DNA of 64,000 nucleotides, taken from Dipteris shenzhenensis (Eukaryota > Polypodiophyta > Polypodiopsida > Gleicheniales). This document shows, piece after piece, positions 32,083 to 44,379 of this stretch. The position numbers were made by a program, and so were the translations under genes. Each line of letters opens with the position of its first letter. The first letter of the stretch is position 1. The DNA lies in the NCBI GenBank assembly GCA_047967505.1, contig CM106538.1. One strand, written 5' to 3'. A model generated the notes under the pieces. It ran no database searches, was not told the origin of the DNA, and was given only the letters and a program-made list of their open reading frames with translations.

Positions 32083-34310
32083 TCCCTTGTCTTCCGCTGA
32101 GACATTGAGATTCTTGAGAGTGTGAGATTGAGAGATTGAGAGGTAGTCTTTCATTCCATTCACTTCCGTTGAGTGAAGGATTTCCGTTCATTGAAAGAGA
32201 GAAATTTCCTTCTCATTGAGAAGAATTTCCGTCTATGGAGAGAGAGATTATTGAGTTCTTTGAGAGAGTTTCCGTTGAATTCTACTCATGTTCCATTCTG
32301 TTACGAGAGTTCATGCCTTGAGAAGTTTCTGTTTCGAGAGAGAGAAACCTTGAGTGTTTTCTGAGTTTGTAAGGTTCTTTGTGATTCAATCTCCTGTGTG
32401 AGAGAGGTTCCTGCACCTTCTACTACTCTAGCTGCAAGGCTCCTAAGCACTCCCACAGCGTGCTTCTCCTCCACAAGCCTCTAAAGCTCCAGTCGTCAAC
32501 TATGGGTAGGCTGAGACAACTCTCCAACTATGACTCGGCACAACTTCTATAAGGCAAACGACTTGATATTCTACGCAGCGTCAAGCACCTATGCAACCTC
32601 TCCAACGAGCAGCCCGGCTACTACAACAGCTCCCACCTACAACCAACGCAAGACACAAGTGACTGCCAGTGCAACGAGCAATCTTCTCCATCAACAAGCC
32701 CTGGCCTCGCCCAGTCAGCTCACAACAAGGCGGCTTCAATGTGCTCCGTAGGCACCAATCTCTGCAACTGTAGGCGACTCTGGCCATAGCTGCAAACAAA
32801 ACCGATGCTCCATCTGGATGTTACTCTCCATACATAGCCACAGACTTCAGATGGGCTCCCGAACAGCAAAGCTGCCTCCAACCAGCACAACAGCGAGCTT
32901 GCATTTGCAACTGGCCGCAGCGACTTCTCCTTCAATCAACAGCTACCCTCATAGCTTTTAGAACACGGACATCGATTGTCATAGCCAGAGCTCCTCGACG
33001 ATCAGCGCCATCTCCGACGACCGACGGCCTCTCGAGACTAGCAGCGCCAGCAACATCTATGGAGATGGAGCTTGAAGAGTGGTAGCAGCAACGGCTACAC
33101 ACACACAACGGGTGGCTCACGACGGCGCACTCAACTGCGGCTCCTGAGGCGGCGCATCCACTCCAAAGACAACGCCCGCACCCACGCCTTAGCCTACACG
33201 ATCAGCTAGCAGTCACAAAACTCACCAGCGAGTGCCTCCAACGAACGGCCTTCTCAACAAACCATCGGAGAAGATGACGGAATCTCCAAGATTCTGTCAG
33301 AATCTTGGATAGATTCTGGTGCCTCGCGTTCCGACACATGGCAGATAGAGTTTTGCCACATGGCAACCTTATCTCCAATTACCACATCATCAGGCACCCG
33401 GATGTGCCACGTGTAGTTGTCCTATCCACACTGCCACATTAGCATTAACACATCAGCAATCCATGTCATCAGGCCATGTCATCATCGACTGCCACATCAT
33501 CACCGATTGCCACGTCATCACCGATTGCCATGTCACTTGACACGTCATCAGTGACACATCATCAGCCACATCACCTGCCATATCATCAGTGACATGTCAT
33601 CAGCCACATCACTGTGCCACGTCACCTTGCTGACATCATCTGTGCCACCTCAGCAGTCCAGTCAACACTGACCCTCTGCAGGCACAGTCCCTTGCCAGGC
33701 ACACTGTGCACACACTGCATGTGCACACTCCTGCCACCTCAGCACAGAGCTTCACTGGCACACCTCTTGCTAAGCACAGTGCCACATCATCACGGCATGT
33801 GACTCACAGTGACACATCATCATTGAGCACCATTTGCACTCCTTTTGCCCCTCCACCTAGATCAAGTCATATCTCTTGATCCAGGAAGAATTTGAGGGTG
33901 CTCCAAAAAGGAAAGTCGCTCGTTTTTCGTGCTCTACGCACTCGTTACATCACGCGCACATTTTGGCGCAAGTTACACTCACATTTGTGCCTCGCCGACA
34001 AAACCACTTCCTTCATGCACATTTGCCTCTACATCAACGTATCTGACCCAGCACTTAAAAAGAACAAAAGAAAAGGAATTATTTGCTGCTCTTTCATCGA
34101 TCGACGGTTGGTTTAGATCTAGATCAGAGTAGACTAGATCACCATAGAGGGGACGCTTTGAATTCCCCAAGTTGCCAATCTAAGCCATGAAATTCCTGAC
34201 TAGTACCATACGCTCACATCCGATTTCACATCATTACATTACCTGAAACCCTACGTTCATCAGTTCAGTGAGCAGACTTCAGAGTACAGAGGCATTGCAG
34301 ATTGGGTCAG
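32083..34310 (+). other. Copia A copy 2 leader with CCACGTCATCA array
   Basis: No protein domain is seen. From 33360 to 33820 the sequence is a loose tandem array of TGCCACATCATCA/CACGTCATCAGTGACA units, the counterpart of the GATGTGGCA array at 14780-15130. Earlier, CT/GAGA-rich sequence near 32090-32400 follows the PBS as in the other copies. The short frames here are not conserved between copies. Confidence 0.7.
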
Positions 34311-36490
34311 TGGGCAGTGTCCAAGTGGTGACTTATTTTATGACTTTCAAATATCCTTTCTTTTCCTTTCATCATTAGCTGAATCATGGAATTTTGAGCA
34401 AAGATCCTCTTTATAGCTCCTCAGGATGAGCTAAGAAAAATATATAACAGCTTTTTAATAGACCCTCTAAGTGTATTTTGCTAGAGGAATATGGTTTGAA
34501 TAGCTTGCCCCAAACCTATTGTGCTAGCCACAATACCCTTGGAGAGTCTACAAAGAAGGGGTCATAACTTTTGCTCCTTAGCTCGGACTGAGGAGCTGTA
34601 AAAAGGAACAATGTTCAAAATTTCATGATCTATGCAATGGAAGGCTTAAAGTCATAATTTTTATAGGTATAAAAAAGATAAGTTGGAAATTTTAAGATGT
34701 ATATAAGAGTTACAACTTCTGCCTAATTCATATTATGGTAGGAAGGAGTTCAAGAGGGACCACATTTCCTTAAAAATACTCAGGTTTGGAGAATTGGGAA
34801 TACTTTGAAAATCCCTCCATTTCCTTCCCATATTTGATAATGTATTATAGATTATTCTATGGTCTTTTTCTAACTCATCCAAGGAATATGGTATATAGTG
34901 TTACATGAGAGCTTCTCAATACTTCAAATATGGGATTGCTAAAGCTAAGGGAAACTCTTTTAAATAGATTGAATTACCATAATCCTCAAAAGAGAGTATG
35001 GTAGGGAGGGATTTATAGGAGTTTATAAAGTGTTCACTATTTGTTCATACATAGTTGATGTTCTCTAAAATGAGGGTTATAATGATAATAAGTAAATATA
35101 TGGTTCCATAAATCATAAAGAATTGTATATTCCTTTGAGATATATACTAGCATGGTCGGTGTAAAAAATTTTCTGCTTGTAGGTTTTTGGTCAGAAATTG
35201 TGCTCCTCCAGGCAATTCAATGCAATAACCATCTAAAAGCAATATAAGATATATGGTATGTAGATTCAAAACACGGGTTTTCTTTTCATTGCATAACAAC
35301 TTGAAAAACACAAAAAACAGAGGAAAAGAGATCAAAGAAGAGGAAAAAAGTATCAACCTTGAAGCCTCACCATAATGCCATCATACAAAGTTCCTTGTCC
35401 TAAAAAATCCACCCCTATTCCTATCCCTTTGTTGCATTTACATGTATACCCCAACCCTTCCAAGCTCCTAGCCTCTTTAACATTATAGAAAAGGACTATT
35501 ACAATTGAGAGGACTAGAGATCTGGATTAGGTGAATTGAAATTGGAGAGTGGGATCAAAGAATTAATTTGTGCATCAAGAGAAGATATGATTGACTCCTT
35601 GACACTAAAAAAATAAAGGGAAGTGAAATCAAATTGTTCTTTCTTAGCCAAATCTTTTTCTTTATTGTTTTTGGGAAAAACTCATTTTATAATGAGAAGG
35701 CTAAAGTGAGAAATGTAATCATAAAAAGTGAGGAGAGGGCAAGGAAAGGAAAGGTCCTTGTACTCGAGAAATTTTACATGAGGAGTCTATAGCTTTGAAA
35801 AACTAGACTATGGTGATTATGGGATTCCTTATTTGAAATTCAAATTCTATGGTTTTGGAGAAATTGGACTATGGCAATATGGAAATCCTTATTCTATAAT
35901 TATAAAACTAGAAAAACTAGACTATGGCAATTGGAAATCCTTATTTAAAATTAAAAATTTTAGAAAACCAAACTCTTATCTAGAAACTCAATTGGATTCT
36001 ATTAGAGAATCATAAAGACTCTAATCCATCTATAAGTTATCAAATTCTCAATCTATAACTCCTTTTTGTAAAATTGCCAACTTGTCAAATGGCGTCTTAT
36101 GGAACAACACCACACACTACATGTTGTTCTTGACTTCCTAATTAAGTCTCAAGTCTGGTTCATGATACTAAAACCTCAAATATTATAAAAGACCTAAGGC
36201 CATCAATTTTATATGGAATTGCTTACTTTTACGGTTGTTGTCCTACCCATGATATTGTGTGAGTAATCAATTGTCTTATAGACAAACAATAATTTTTGAA
36301 AATGTTTGGCAATGTTTTTCAAGGGTCAACGACTGAGGGGTGGAAGAAAGGGGTCAAAGTATGTATTTTTCTTATGCAATTTCCATTTTCAAGGCAAAAA
36401 AATAATGGGAGAAGGATTCTCCCTAGAGGCCGTGATATCGCGGCCTCTTGGGAGGCTCCTCTTGCCAATTTTATTTGGGCCATAACTTAT
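34311..36490. other. AT-rich spacer, no gene
   Basis: AT-rich sequence with only short frames. The one structured part is a triple degenerate repeat at 35797-35962. No LTR end, coding domain or RNA gene is recognised. Confidence 0.6.
35797..35962. repeat. Degenerate tandem repeat, three units of 52-61 bp
   Basis: Units start at 35797, 35858 and 35911 with GAAAAACTAGACTATGG or a close variant, and continue with AT..GGAAATCCTTATT and an AT-rich tail. Similarity is clear but imperfect. Confidence 0.75.
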
Positions 36491-36503
36491 TCAATCGGAC
36501 TCG

Positions 36504-37300
36504 ATGGAGACGGAAGCTTTGGGTGGTTCCTACTACTTCATGACGCTAATCGATGACTACAATAGAAGGATATGGATATACTTCCTGAAGAATAAAGATG
36601 AGGCTTTTAGTAAGTTCAAAGAATGGCATGTAATGGTTGAGAAAGAAACGGGGAGGAAGATGAAGAAGTTGAGATCAGACAGAGGTGGTGAGTTCACATC
36701 AAGTGAATTCAAAAGTTACTGCAAAAGTCACGAGATCAAGAGGCAGAAACCCTCGCCACATACACCACAGCAAAATGGAGTAACAGAGCGCAAGATGTGC
36801 ATCATCTGCGAAATGGGCAGGAGTATGATAAAAGGGAAAGATTTGCCAAAGACTTTTTGGGCTGAAGCATGTAACATGGCAGTTTACATTCTGAATCGTA
36901 GCTACACGAAGACTGTGAATAGGATGACTCCATTGTAGGCCTTTTCTGGTAAGAAACCTTCAGCAGCACATTTCAGAGTTTTTGGATGTGACTATTTTGT
37001 GCATGTCCCTGATGCTAATAGGACCAAATGGGAACCGAAGAGCCGGAAGTGTATTTTCTTGGGCTACAATGAAGAGACGAAGGGTTACCGTCTCTATAAT
37101 CCTATTACCAAGAAGGTAATAGTAAGTTGTGATGTTGTATTCTCAGAACAGCTGCATCAATTGGAGGAGGATGCTTCCTTCCCAAACAACCAGGACCAGT
37201 ATATCCATCTAGTACAACCACCAACAGCAGATCGAACTCCCCTAATGGTGCTTGGGAGGATTCAAGATAAAGAAGAGGAAGAAGAGCTTGCATAACCACA
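36504..37300 (+). pseudogene. pol: Copia C integrase
   Basis: The frame opens in the core with GGSYYFMTLIDDYNRR, then KKLRSDRGGEFTSSEF, keeping the second catalytic Asp, and HTPQQNGVTERK, which carries the catalytic Glu. A TAG interrupts after NRMTPL (36938). The C-terminal part resumes with FRVFGC, KWEPKSRKCIFLGYNEETKG and VIVSCDVVFSE. The first catalytic Asp (HxDVWG region) is lost at the truncated start. Confidence 0.9.
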
Positions 37301-37439
37301 ATGGCAACGGCCATTCCCAAAGTGGGTAAAGCAGCTTTTGGATGGCAGAGAATCTCCAGCCATTGAGGAGGAACCATCCGAACACCGCCGGCCCAAGAGA
37401 TTAGAGGAGCAAAGAAGGGCACAGGAACACTTTGTCAAC

Positions 37440-38400
37440 TATGCTTTGATGACAGAGGTGATCCGTGCTGAAGAACCCAAGTGTCTTGAAGAGGCATAGG
37501 GTGATGATAGGTGGATGGAGGCTATGCAGTCGGAGTATGGCTCCATAATGAAGAACAACACTTGGGACCTTGTGCATTGACCACTAAAATGCAAGGTAAT
37601 TGGCACCAAGTGGGTGTACAAGACCAAGTACAAGTCCGATAGCACGTTGGATAAGTACAACAAGACTTGGCTCGTGGCAAAAAGGATTCGCATAGGTACA
37701 TGGTTTTGATTATCAGGATACTTTTGATTCCACAACTCGACTAACCACAATTCGCAGTGTTTTGGCTTTAGCAGTATAGGAAAGTTGGCCTATGTTTCAG
37801 ATGGATGTAAAATCTGCCTTTTTGAATGGAGATCTCAAGGACGAGGTATACATGGAACAACCACCAGGTTTTGTGATCCCCAATTTAGAAGGTAAAGTCT
37901 GTAAACTAAAGAAGGCACTTTATGGACTGAAATAGGTCCCACGAGCATGGTACCAGGGGATTGATGCCTACTTTCTGCAAAACGGGTTCAGGAGGAGCCC
38001 ATCTGATGCAAATTTGTATATCTACAGAGAAGGAGGCGCGTGTATGATCGTGGTCCTTTATGTGGATGACCCAAGTGCCGTAACAGGGAACCATGAAGAG
38101 AAGATCTCGCAGACAAAGCAATTGCTAGGAAGAGAGTTTGAAATGGCAGACCTCAGACTGATGCATTTCTGTTTGGGGATTGAAGTTTGGCAAGAGCCAA
38201 AATAGATCATCTCAGAGCTGAAGTATGCTGGAGAGATACTGAAGGCATTTGGCATGGCTGAGTACAAGACAGTTGGCACCCGTATGGAGGTTGACGTGAA
38301 GCTCTCAAATGAGGATTCATCACCACTAGTGGATGAAGTACAAAAGGCTTGTGGGAAGTTTGATTTTACTTGTGCAACACGTAGCCGGACATCAGCTTTG
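37440..38400 (+). pseudogene. pol: Copia C reverse transcriptase
   Basis: [52 protein letters not shown]-type sequence and YGLKQ-type sequence (one stop in place of Gln near 37935) lead to VVLYVDDPSAVTGN near 38050. There the catalytic Asp pair is kept but the following residues differ from the usual DLIITG. Stops and frameshifts occur at least every 150 codons. Confidence 0.85.
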
Positions 38401-38985
38401 TGACTGGTGTACTAAGCAGGTTTTCCAATAAGCCCTGGGAGAACCATTGGAGGGCAGGGATGTGGGTGCTGAAATACATCAAAGGCACACTTGATTATGG
38501 CATCAACTATACCAAGGGCAACATCTTGATCGAATTCTATGACTTGGATTGGGCAGGAGAGCAGGAGATTAATGACAGGTTACTGTTTCTCACTTGGATT
38601 TGGAGCTGTGTCATGGGTCAGCAAGAAGCAACCCAGAGTTGCCCTTTCTTCTACCGAGGCTGAGTACAAATCAGCATGTTTTGCTTCTTGTGAGGTAGTG
38701 TGGTTGAGGAGGAATTTAGGGGACATGGGTGCAGTGCAGAACAAGCCTACGCAGTTATCATGTGACAATCAGAGTTGCATGGCAATTGCAAAGAACCCTG
38801 TGTTCCACGCTCACACAAAACACATTGAGATTCAATATCACTTTGTACTCATCATGGATGGAGAGGTCGACTTGGTGTACTGTCCGACTATAGAGAATGT
38901 TGCGGACATCTTCATGAAGGCTCTTGGAAGAGACTTGCTGGAGAGGAATCTTCATCGACTTGGCATTGGGCTGAAAAAGTAAGTT
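38401..38985 (+). pseudogene. pol: Copia C RNase H and C-terminus
   Basis: VTGVLSRFSNKPWENHW and WVLKYIKGTLDYGI lead into RNase H. VALSSTEAEYKSACFASCE, SCDNQSCMAIAKNP, HAHTKHIEIQYHFV and ENVADIFMKAL follow in one frame ending LHRLGIGLKK. A frameshift lies near 38560-38640. This is the normal end of Copia pol, 17 bp ahead of the polypurine tract region. Confidence 0.9.
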
Positions 38986-39012
38986 CATTTGTGGGTGGAC
39001 ATTGAGGGGGGG

Positions 39013-39725
39013 TGTTAGATATCAATGCTCCACTCTCGTGTAACTATGCGGGAACCAGCTAACTCTACTTGTAAGCCCCCCCATATGAGGAGAAGGCATT
39101 TGAGTAGCTCGATTATCGAGTAGGTCCATGTGTGGCCTGATGGCTGGATGGCTTTAGATAGAGTTGGCACACTGCCAACTAGGCTACATGCAAGTGCGGG
39201 AAGGCATCCCATGACTGACCACATTGAGGCTAGACAGAGCATTTCCTGGGGTAGCCCATTCTCGGGTTGTGGGGCCCGTTTGGAGCCCCATATGATCTCG
39301 GAGGGGTGTGGGCCAAACGGTGACCATAGGTTAGTTCCTCTATTTTGTGCCACAGTTCTATTGTGTGGTCGGTGGCCTGTTTCGAGACTGATGACCTCCA
39401 GTCGGCCGATTTGGGTGGACTGGGTCGGTCACCCAATTGGGTCTAACCGACTATGACTGGTGGCTATATAAGAGCAAGTTCGTGAAGCCCATCATCATCA
39501 TTGGCTACATCAACCTTGATTCCTTAGCATCCAGCCTCCATCCTGTACTGTTTCTAGCATGCCATCGAATCTTCTCACATAGGAGCACATGGCTGGGAGG
39601 CAGCGCCATCTATTGTATCAGTTTTACAGTAATCAAATTTTTGATTCTCCATACTATCTGCTTTTCTCTCTTGCATACGAGATCCTGTTATCTATTGAGC
39701 ACAGACATTGTATTGTTTTCTTACA
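39013..39725 (+). repeat. 3' LTR of Copia C
   Basis: 713 bp, TGTTAGATATC...GTTTTCTTACA. It has a TATATAAG box at 39465-39472 with CCAAT-like sequence 30 bp upstream. The final 33 bp recur alone at 46667-46699. Confidence 0.85.
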
Positions 39726-40675
39726 AACATTACAAGAACCTGGTTTCTGTTGGTCAAATGGTTGAGTAGGGCGGCTTGCAGGACAGATTTAATCCTCATG
39801 GATGCTTTGTTGAGGATATGAAAAATAAAGGTTGCTTGATAGCAAAAGGGAAGAAGAAGGGCAGTGTAGACATGCCTGATAGCAATGTTTGCACATGGGA
39901 CCAGTGTAGTTGCAGATATTGATATTTGGCATAAATGCATTGGTCATGTTGATGTACATCGACTTAAATTAATGCAGGCCCAAAATATTATTGCAGGATT
40001 TCCTAATTTCAAGGTTGCAGAAATGCATAAGGTATGTCAAGCCTGTCAATTTGGAAAACAGGCAAGGAAACCATTTCCTAGACATGTTCAAGAGAGTAAG
40101 AGGCCATTGGAATTAATCCACTCTGATGTGTGGACTACTAAAGTTGCATCTATTGGAGGCTATCATTATTTTGTCAATTTTATTGATGACTACAGCAGAA
40201 AAGTTTGGGTGTATTTTATGAAAAACAAAACTGAAGTGCTTGGGAATTTCAAAGCTTTTAAAGCTATGGTTGAAAAAGAAACAGGCTTGCAAATAAAATG
40301 CCTAAGGTCAGTTGGAGGGGGAGAGTACCTCTCAAATGAGTTTGCAAGGTTCCTGCAGGAGCATGGCATAAAGCAGCAATATTCATGCAGTCATACCCCA
40401 CAGCAAAATGGACTTGTAGAAAGGAAAAATAGGCATATTGGAGAGGTATCTCGTGCCATGCTCAACGAAAAAGACCTGCCATATTTTCATTGGGCTGAAG
40501 CAGTTGCTATAGTAGTCTACATAATGAATAGGACTCCCACTGCAGCAATACATGGCATGATGCCAGAGGACAGGTATACTGGTAGGAAACCAGATATTTC
40601 TCATTTGAAAGTTTTTGGTTGCATTGCCTATGTTTATGTGCCAGATGAGTTGAGATCCAAGTTGGATTAGAAAGC
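39726..40675 (+). pseudogene. pol: Copia B copy 2 integrase
   Basis: After a broken protease tail, the frame at 39885-40670 has DIDIWHKCIGHVD and CQACQFGKQ (GAG-pre-integrase zinc region), SDVWTTK and FIDDYSRKVWVYF. LRSVGGGEYLSNEF follows, where the catalytic Asp has become Val, and HTPQQNGLVERKN keeps the Glu. WAEAVAIVVYIMNRTPT and VFGCIAYVYVPDE follow before a TAG at 40668. The Asp-to-Val change alone should abolish integration. Confidence 0.9.
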
Positions 40676-41278
40676 TGAGAAGTGCATCTTTATTGGATAT
40701 TCTCTGCAACAGAAAGGGTATAGATGCTATAATCCTTCTACTCGTAAGTTTATAGTGAGTAGAGATGTTGTTTTGGATGAGATGAGCAGCTGCTATAAAC
40801 CAGTAAATGTGATTGATGATGTAGATGCACAAAATTGCAGCACCAATCACAAAATATTAGTGAACATATAGTGTCCTCTAGCAGTGGTTCACATACTTCA
40901 CCATGGATAGGCAGATTGAGATCAGGAGAATCTCCTCAAAGCAAAGCAGACAGTAGTATGCAAATATCACGAAAAGGAAAAGAGAAAGTAGATCAGCCCA
41001 TGGTTGATGTGAATGCAGGTCATTCTTATGTGGATGGTGAATCCAGTGGCTCAGAACAGAGCCTTGATGATGAGTTGGGTATTCCTTCTATTGTTACACC
41101 TGGAGTAAGGAAGACAAGGGATGTTTTGAGAGCACCTGGTAGTGAGCCTATTTTGCACAGGTCCACCAGAGCTAGGTATCTTATGGATAGGCTAAAATAT
41201 GATGGATTTACAGCCATTCACTATGCCTATATGGTCAAAGTGATACATGAACCAGAACCCACTTCTTTTTAGTAAGCC
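40676..41278 (+). pseudogene. pol: Copia B copy 2 integrase-RT linker
   Basis: [20 protein letters not shown] and [11 protein letters not shown] finish the integrase C-terminus. A frame change then leads to a 145-codon Ser/acidic-rich linker (40835-41272) ending RSTRARYLMDRLKYDGF, the usual bridge to RT in this family. A TAG separates it from RT at 41279. Confidence 0.8.
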
Positions 41279-41925
41279 ATGGGAAAAGAAAAATGGGAGA
41301 AAGCCATGGATGAAGAAATGGATGCCTTGGAAGCAAATGCTACATGGGAATTGGTGCCTTTGCCTAAAGACAAGAATGCAATTGGCTGCAAGTGGGTTTA
41401 TAAGGTGAAGCACAATGCAGATGGTTCTATGAACAGATACAAGGCAAGATTAGTTGTCAAGGGGTATGCACAGACATATGGCATTGATTATGAAGAAACA
41501 TTCAGTCCGGTTGCAAGGATGGTAGTCGTAAGAGCAGTCATTGCTCTGGCTACATCAAAGGTATGGTCTTTACATCAGATGGATGTAAAGAATGCTTTCT
41601 TGCATGGTGATTTGCAAGAAGAGGTCTATATGGAGCAGCCACAAGGTTATATTGATGTTGTTCATCCTGAGTTTGTTTCCAGGTTGAAGAAAGCCTTGTA
41701 TGGCTTGAAGCAAGCACCCAAAGCATGGTCTGATAAGATAGGATAGTATCTTGTCACTATTGGTTTTCAAATTTCCATGGCAGATTTCTCACTTTAAGTG
41801 AGAAAAACAGAGAAAGGTCTTATGCTACTTGTCATTTATGTTGATGATTTGATCATCACAGGTGATAGTGATGAAGATATCCTTCATGTGAAAATGCTAT
41901 TGAAGCAAAAGTTTGAGATGAAGGA
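41279..41925 (+). pseudogene. pol: Copia B copy 2 reverse transcriptase
   Basis: EEMDALEANATWELVPLP, CKWVYKVKHNADGS, YKARLVVKGYAQTYGIDY, QMDVKNAFLHGDLQEEVYM and YGLKQAPKAWSDKIG occupy 41279-41743 in one frame. After a stop and frameshift the catalytic VIYVDDLIITGDS lies near 41830-41870, intact. It is one of the least damaged RTs in the window. Confidence 0.9.
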
Positions 41926-42595
41926 TTGGGAGAGCTACGTTACTTCTTGGGCACTGAGGTGATTAGATCCACAAGTGGGATATGGCTTTTGCAGAGGCAC
42001 TATGGATTGGACATGTTGTCCAAATATGGGATGACAGGATGTAAGCTGATTTTAGTCCTTTTGGAGCAGAATGTGAAGCTGAGTTCCGATGCAGGTGAGT
42101 TTCTGGAAGACCCTACTATGTACAGATGCATAGTAGGAAGTTTGATTTATATGACTATTACTAGGCCAGATTTGAGCTATGCTATTGGGTTGGTAAGTCA
42201 GTTTATGCAGGCTCCAAGGAAATTGCATTTGGATGCAGCTAGATGCATACTGAGGTATGTGAAGTCCACATTACAGTATGGACTATTTTATGAGAATGGG
42301 GTTCAGATACAGTTGCATGGATACACTGATGCTGATTGGGCTGGTAGTATTTTTGATAGACGATCTACCAGTGGATATATGTTTTCTTTTGGGAGTGCTG
42401 CAGTCACTTGGAGGAGCAAGAAACAGCCTACAATTGCCTTGTCAAGCACAAAGGTTGAATACAGGGGTGCAGCAATGGCTGCATGTGAGGCAGCTTCATT
42501 GCATAAGCTGCTTTATGATATGCATCAGTCTATAGATGGGCCAGTTGTCATTTATTGTGACAACAACTATTTGCAACGGTCCCCATGCGACAGTG
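41926..42595 (+). pseudogene. pol: Copia B copy 2 RT C-terminus and RNase H
   Basis: GELRYFLGTEVIRS, IVGSLIYMTITRPDLSYAIG and YTDADWAGSIFDRRSTSG carry the RT connection and first RNase H aspartates. ALSSTKVEYRGAAMAACEA and YCDNN follow, where homology ends about 60 codons short of the normal C-terminus. The remaining few codons before the stop at 42604 are foreign sequence. Confidence 0.9.
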
Positions 42596-42599
42596 AGAA

Positions 42600-42990
42600 A
42601 AGATAGTAGCGGTTTCTTTTCAATAGACTCCACCAAACATTGGACCGATGAAAGTGATACTTTTGTTCTTCCCGAGCACTGTGAGTAGGTGCATACTAAT
42701 GATTTAATTAATCAAAGCTCTCATTTTTAAAGATCCATTGAAACATGTACTTAAGCATAATTTCATATATATAATTGACGACATTTGGCACCATCTTCAA
42801 TATAGGTGGTTTTTCATTCGGATCATTCTGATCCAAGATGGTGGTACATGATCCAAGTTGCACCATGAAGTAAGCAAATTTTTGAAGATAGAGATGTGGA
42901 TATGGAGATGCCACTACCAATGCGGGATCCAATTGATCCCAATGAATCTAGTGAAGAAGATGAAGATCACAATATTGTGAGATCGGAGAT
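42600..42990 (+). pseudogene. Possible CACTA transposase C-terminal scrap
   Basis: FSIDSTKHWTDESDTFVLPE just after 42615 resembles the segment near the end of CACTA TNP2-type proteins where a W and a DPF(V/I)LA-like motif precede a Gln-Val. Later an acidic run (PNESSEEDEDHN) appears near 42940. Stops separate these blocks. The resemblance is weak, and I cannot exclude unrelated decayed sequence. Confidence 0.3.
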
Positions 42991-43235
42991 TGAGAGAGAG
43001 AGCAAAAGAGTGAGCTTGAAAGCTGTAGCTGAGTTGCAATAGAAGAGTGTAAAGAGTACAACTCAAAGAGTGAGAGATAAGGTTTTGTCCTAGTGACAAA
43101 ACCTTAGTAGTCACTAACCATAGTTAGTGAACTAACTACGGTTAGGGGGAAAAACCTCTTAAAGAGGGAAAAGTGCCCCTAACTAGCTTATTAAATTACA
43201 TTGGTCACTGTTGAATTATATCTTTAATTCTAACA
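42990..43235 (-). repeat. 3' LTR of Copia family D (outer end uncertain)
   Basis: On the minus strand a purine tract (CAGGGGG) is followed by TGTTAGAATTAAAG at 43235, just after the Copia pol terminus at 43271. This marks the start of the 3' LTR. The outer end cannot be fixed without a second copy and is set arbitrarily near 42990. It contains two strong hairpins. Confidence 0.6.
43078..43106. other. Perfect 12-bp hairpin in the Copia D LTR
   Basis: TAAGGTTTTGTC and GACAAAACCTTA are perfect inverted arms around the 5-nt loop CTAGT. A second inverted repeat, CACTAAC/GTTAGTG around CATA, follows at 43111-43128. Such stems could influence 3' end formation of the element RNA; that is inference. 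Confidence 0.8.
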
Positions 43236-43270
43236 ACCCCCTGAAGTGCCAATGTCATGTACAAGGCTGA

Positions 43271-44040
43271 TCAATCACCAAATGGATATAAGTTCAGGGC
43301 ACTGCGAAATGCCTCAAACTTTTCATGTGGTAGTGCTTTGGTGAAAATATCGGCAACGTTGTCATGTGTGGACACAAAGATCATACTGATCTCTCCTGCA
43401 TGCAACTTCTCTGACGTAGTGATAGTGAACCTCAATGTGCTTCGTGCGAGCATGAAACACTGGATTCTTTGCCACTGCAATGGCACTCTGACTATCAGTG
43501 AGAATTGGAGAAGGACCCTCCAAAGACAGATGAAGATCAGCAAATAGACGTCGCAACCATACACATTCAATTGTTGCTGTGAAAGCTGCCCTGTACTCAG
43601 CTTCACATGATGAGGTAGCCATTGTAGATTGTTTCTTGCTCAGCCAGGAAATGCAAGATTTACCCAAAAAGAAACAATTGCCACTAGTGGACTGCCTAGT
43701 GTCATAATCACCAACCCAATCTGAATCACTGTAGGCATGCATCTGCAAGTCACCCCCCAGGAAATAGCAAGCCGAAAGACTTAGTGCATTGCAAATAACA
43801 GAAGATGCGCTTAAGTGCCTGCCAATGCATAGTTTTTCGGCTGTGCATGTACCTGCTCACCTGAGATACTGCAAACTGAATATCAGGTCTAGTGTTGCAG
43901 AGATATATGAGGCATCCAACAGCCTGACTGTAAAGTGTGGCATCAACTAATTCTCCTGCATCATGCATTGTGAGTTTCAGCCTCGGCTCCATGGGAGTGG
44001 CTATGGGCTTACAAATAAAGAAACCCCTTCAACTCACATA
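43271..44040 (-). pseudogene. pol: Copia D RT C-terminus and RNase H
   Basis: Reading leftwards: PIATPMEPRLKL and VGCLIYLCNTRPDIQFAVSQ (RT connection), then YSDSDWVGDYDTRQSTSGN and STMATSSCEAEYRAAFTATI. SQSAIAVAKNPVFHARTKH and NVADIFTKALPHEKFEAFR complete RNase H, in two overlapping frames with few breaks. The element is 5'-truncated near 44040. Family D is distinct from A, B and C by sequence. Confidence 0.9.
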
Positions 44041-44356
44041 CTACCTTACATAATTCTGAGTGATCACCTCGAGGTGTAGACATTGTAGCATTTTCCCTTT
44101 TGTATCTATTGAATGATTGCTAACTTGCATGTATTTATTATTTATCGAATAATAGGTTTTCTCTTTGTATGTTGCCAAGAATTTTCCCTTTGGTATTCAT
44201 TTAATGATTGCTGACTTGCATGGATTTATGAGTTATCCAATAGTAAGTTTAATATTTGTAAGTTGCCAAGAATCATACAAAAGATAATTAAAAACAATCT
44301 GTAATAGTGTCATGTAGATTCAACCATTTTTAGTAAAAATTTATTGCTCCTATAGG
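44041..44356. other. Short AT-rich spacer
   Basis: AT-rich sequence with an imperfect duplicate of ATTTAATGATTGCTAACTTGCATG-type text (near 44110 and 44207, about 97 bp apart). No gene or element end is recognised. Confidence 0.5.
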
Positions 44357-44379
44357 TTTACACAAAATTCCTCATAAGC

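Larger units (their letters stand above)
31814..34310 (+). mobile_element. Copia A copy 2: LTR plus leader, truncated
   Basis: It has the LTR at 31814-32070, a perfect initiator-Met PBS TGGTATCAGAGC (32071-32082) and a leader of about 2.2 kb. The end of the leader (34190-34300) matches, in reverse, the Copia A leader near 14290-14400. Homology stops near 34310 before gag, so no coding region or 3' LTR is left. The leader region 32840-32995 also matches 63555-63745. Confidence 0.85.
36491..39725 (+). mobile_element. Copia family C, 5'-truncated
   Basis: It starts inside the integrase core and runs through RT and RNase H to a polypurine tract (TTGAGGGGGGG at 39002-39012) and a 3' LTR of 713 bp. 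The LTR end at 39725 abuts Copia B sequence, suggesting this element inserted into a family B copy. The 5' half, including gag, is missing. Confidence 0.85.
39726..42595 (+). mobile_element. Copia family B copy 2, internal part
   Basis: It starts in the protease C-terminal segment (KNLVSVGQMVE) next to the Copia C LTR and ends in RNase H at YCDNN near 42573. It is closely related to 24992-27601, but overlaps it in content, so the two are separate copies. Neither LTR is present. Confidence 0.85.
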
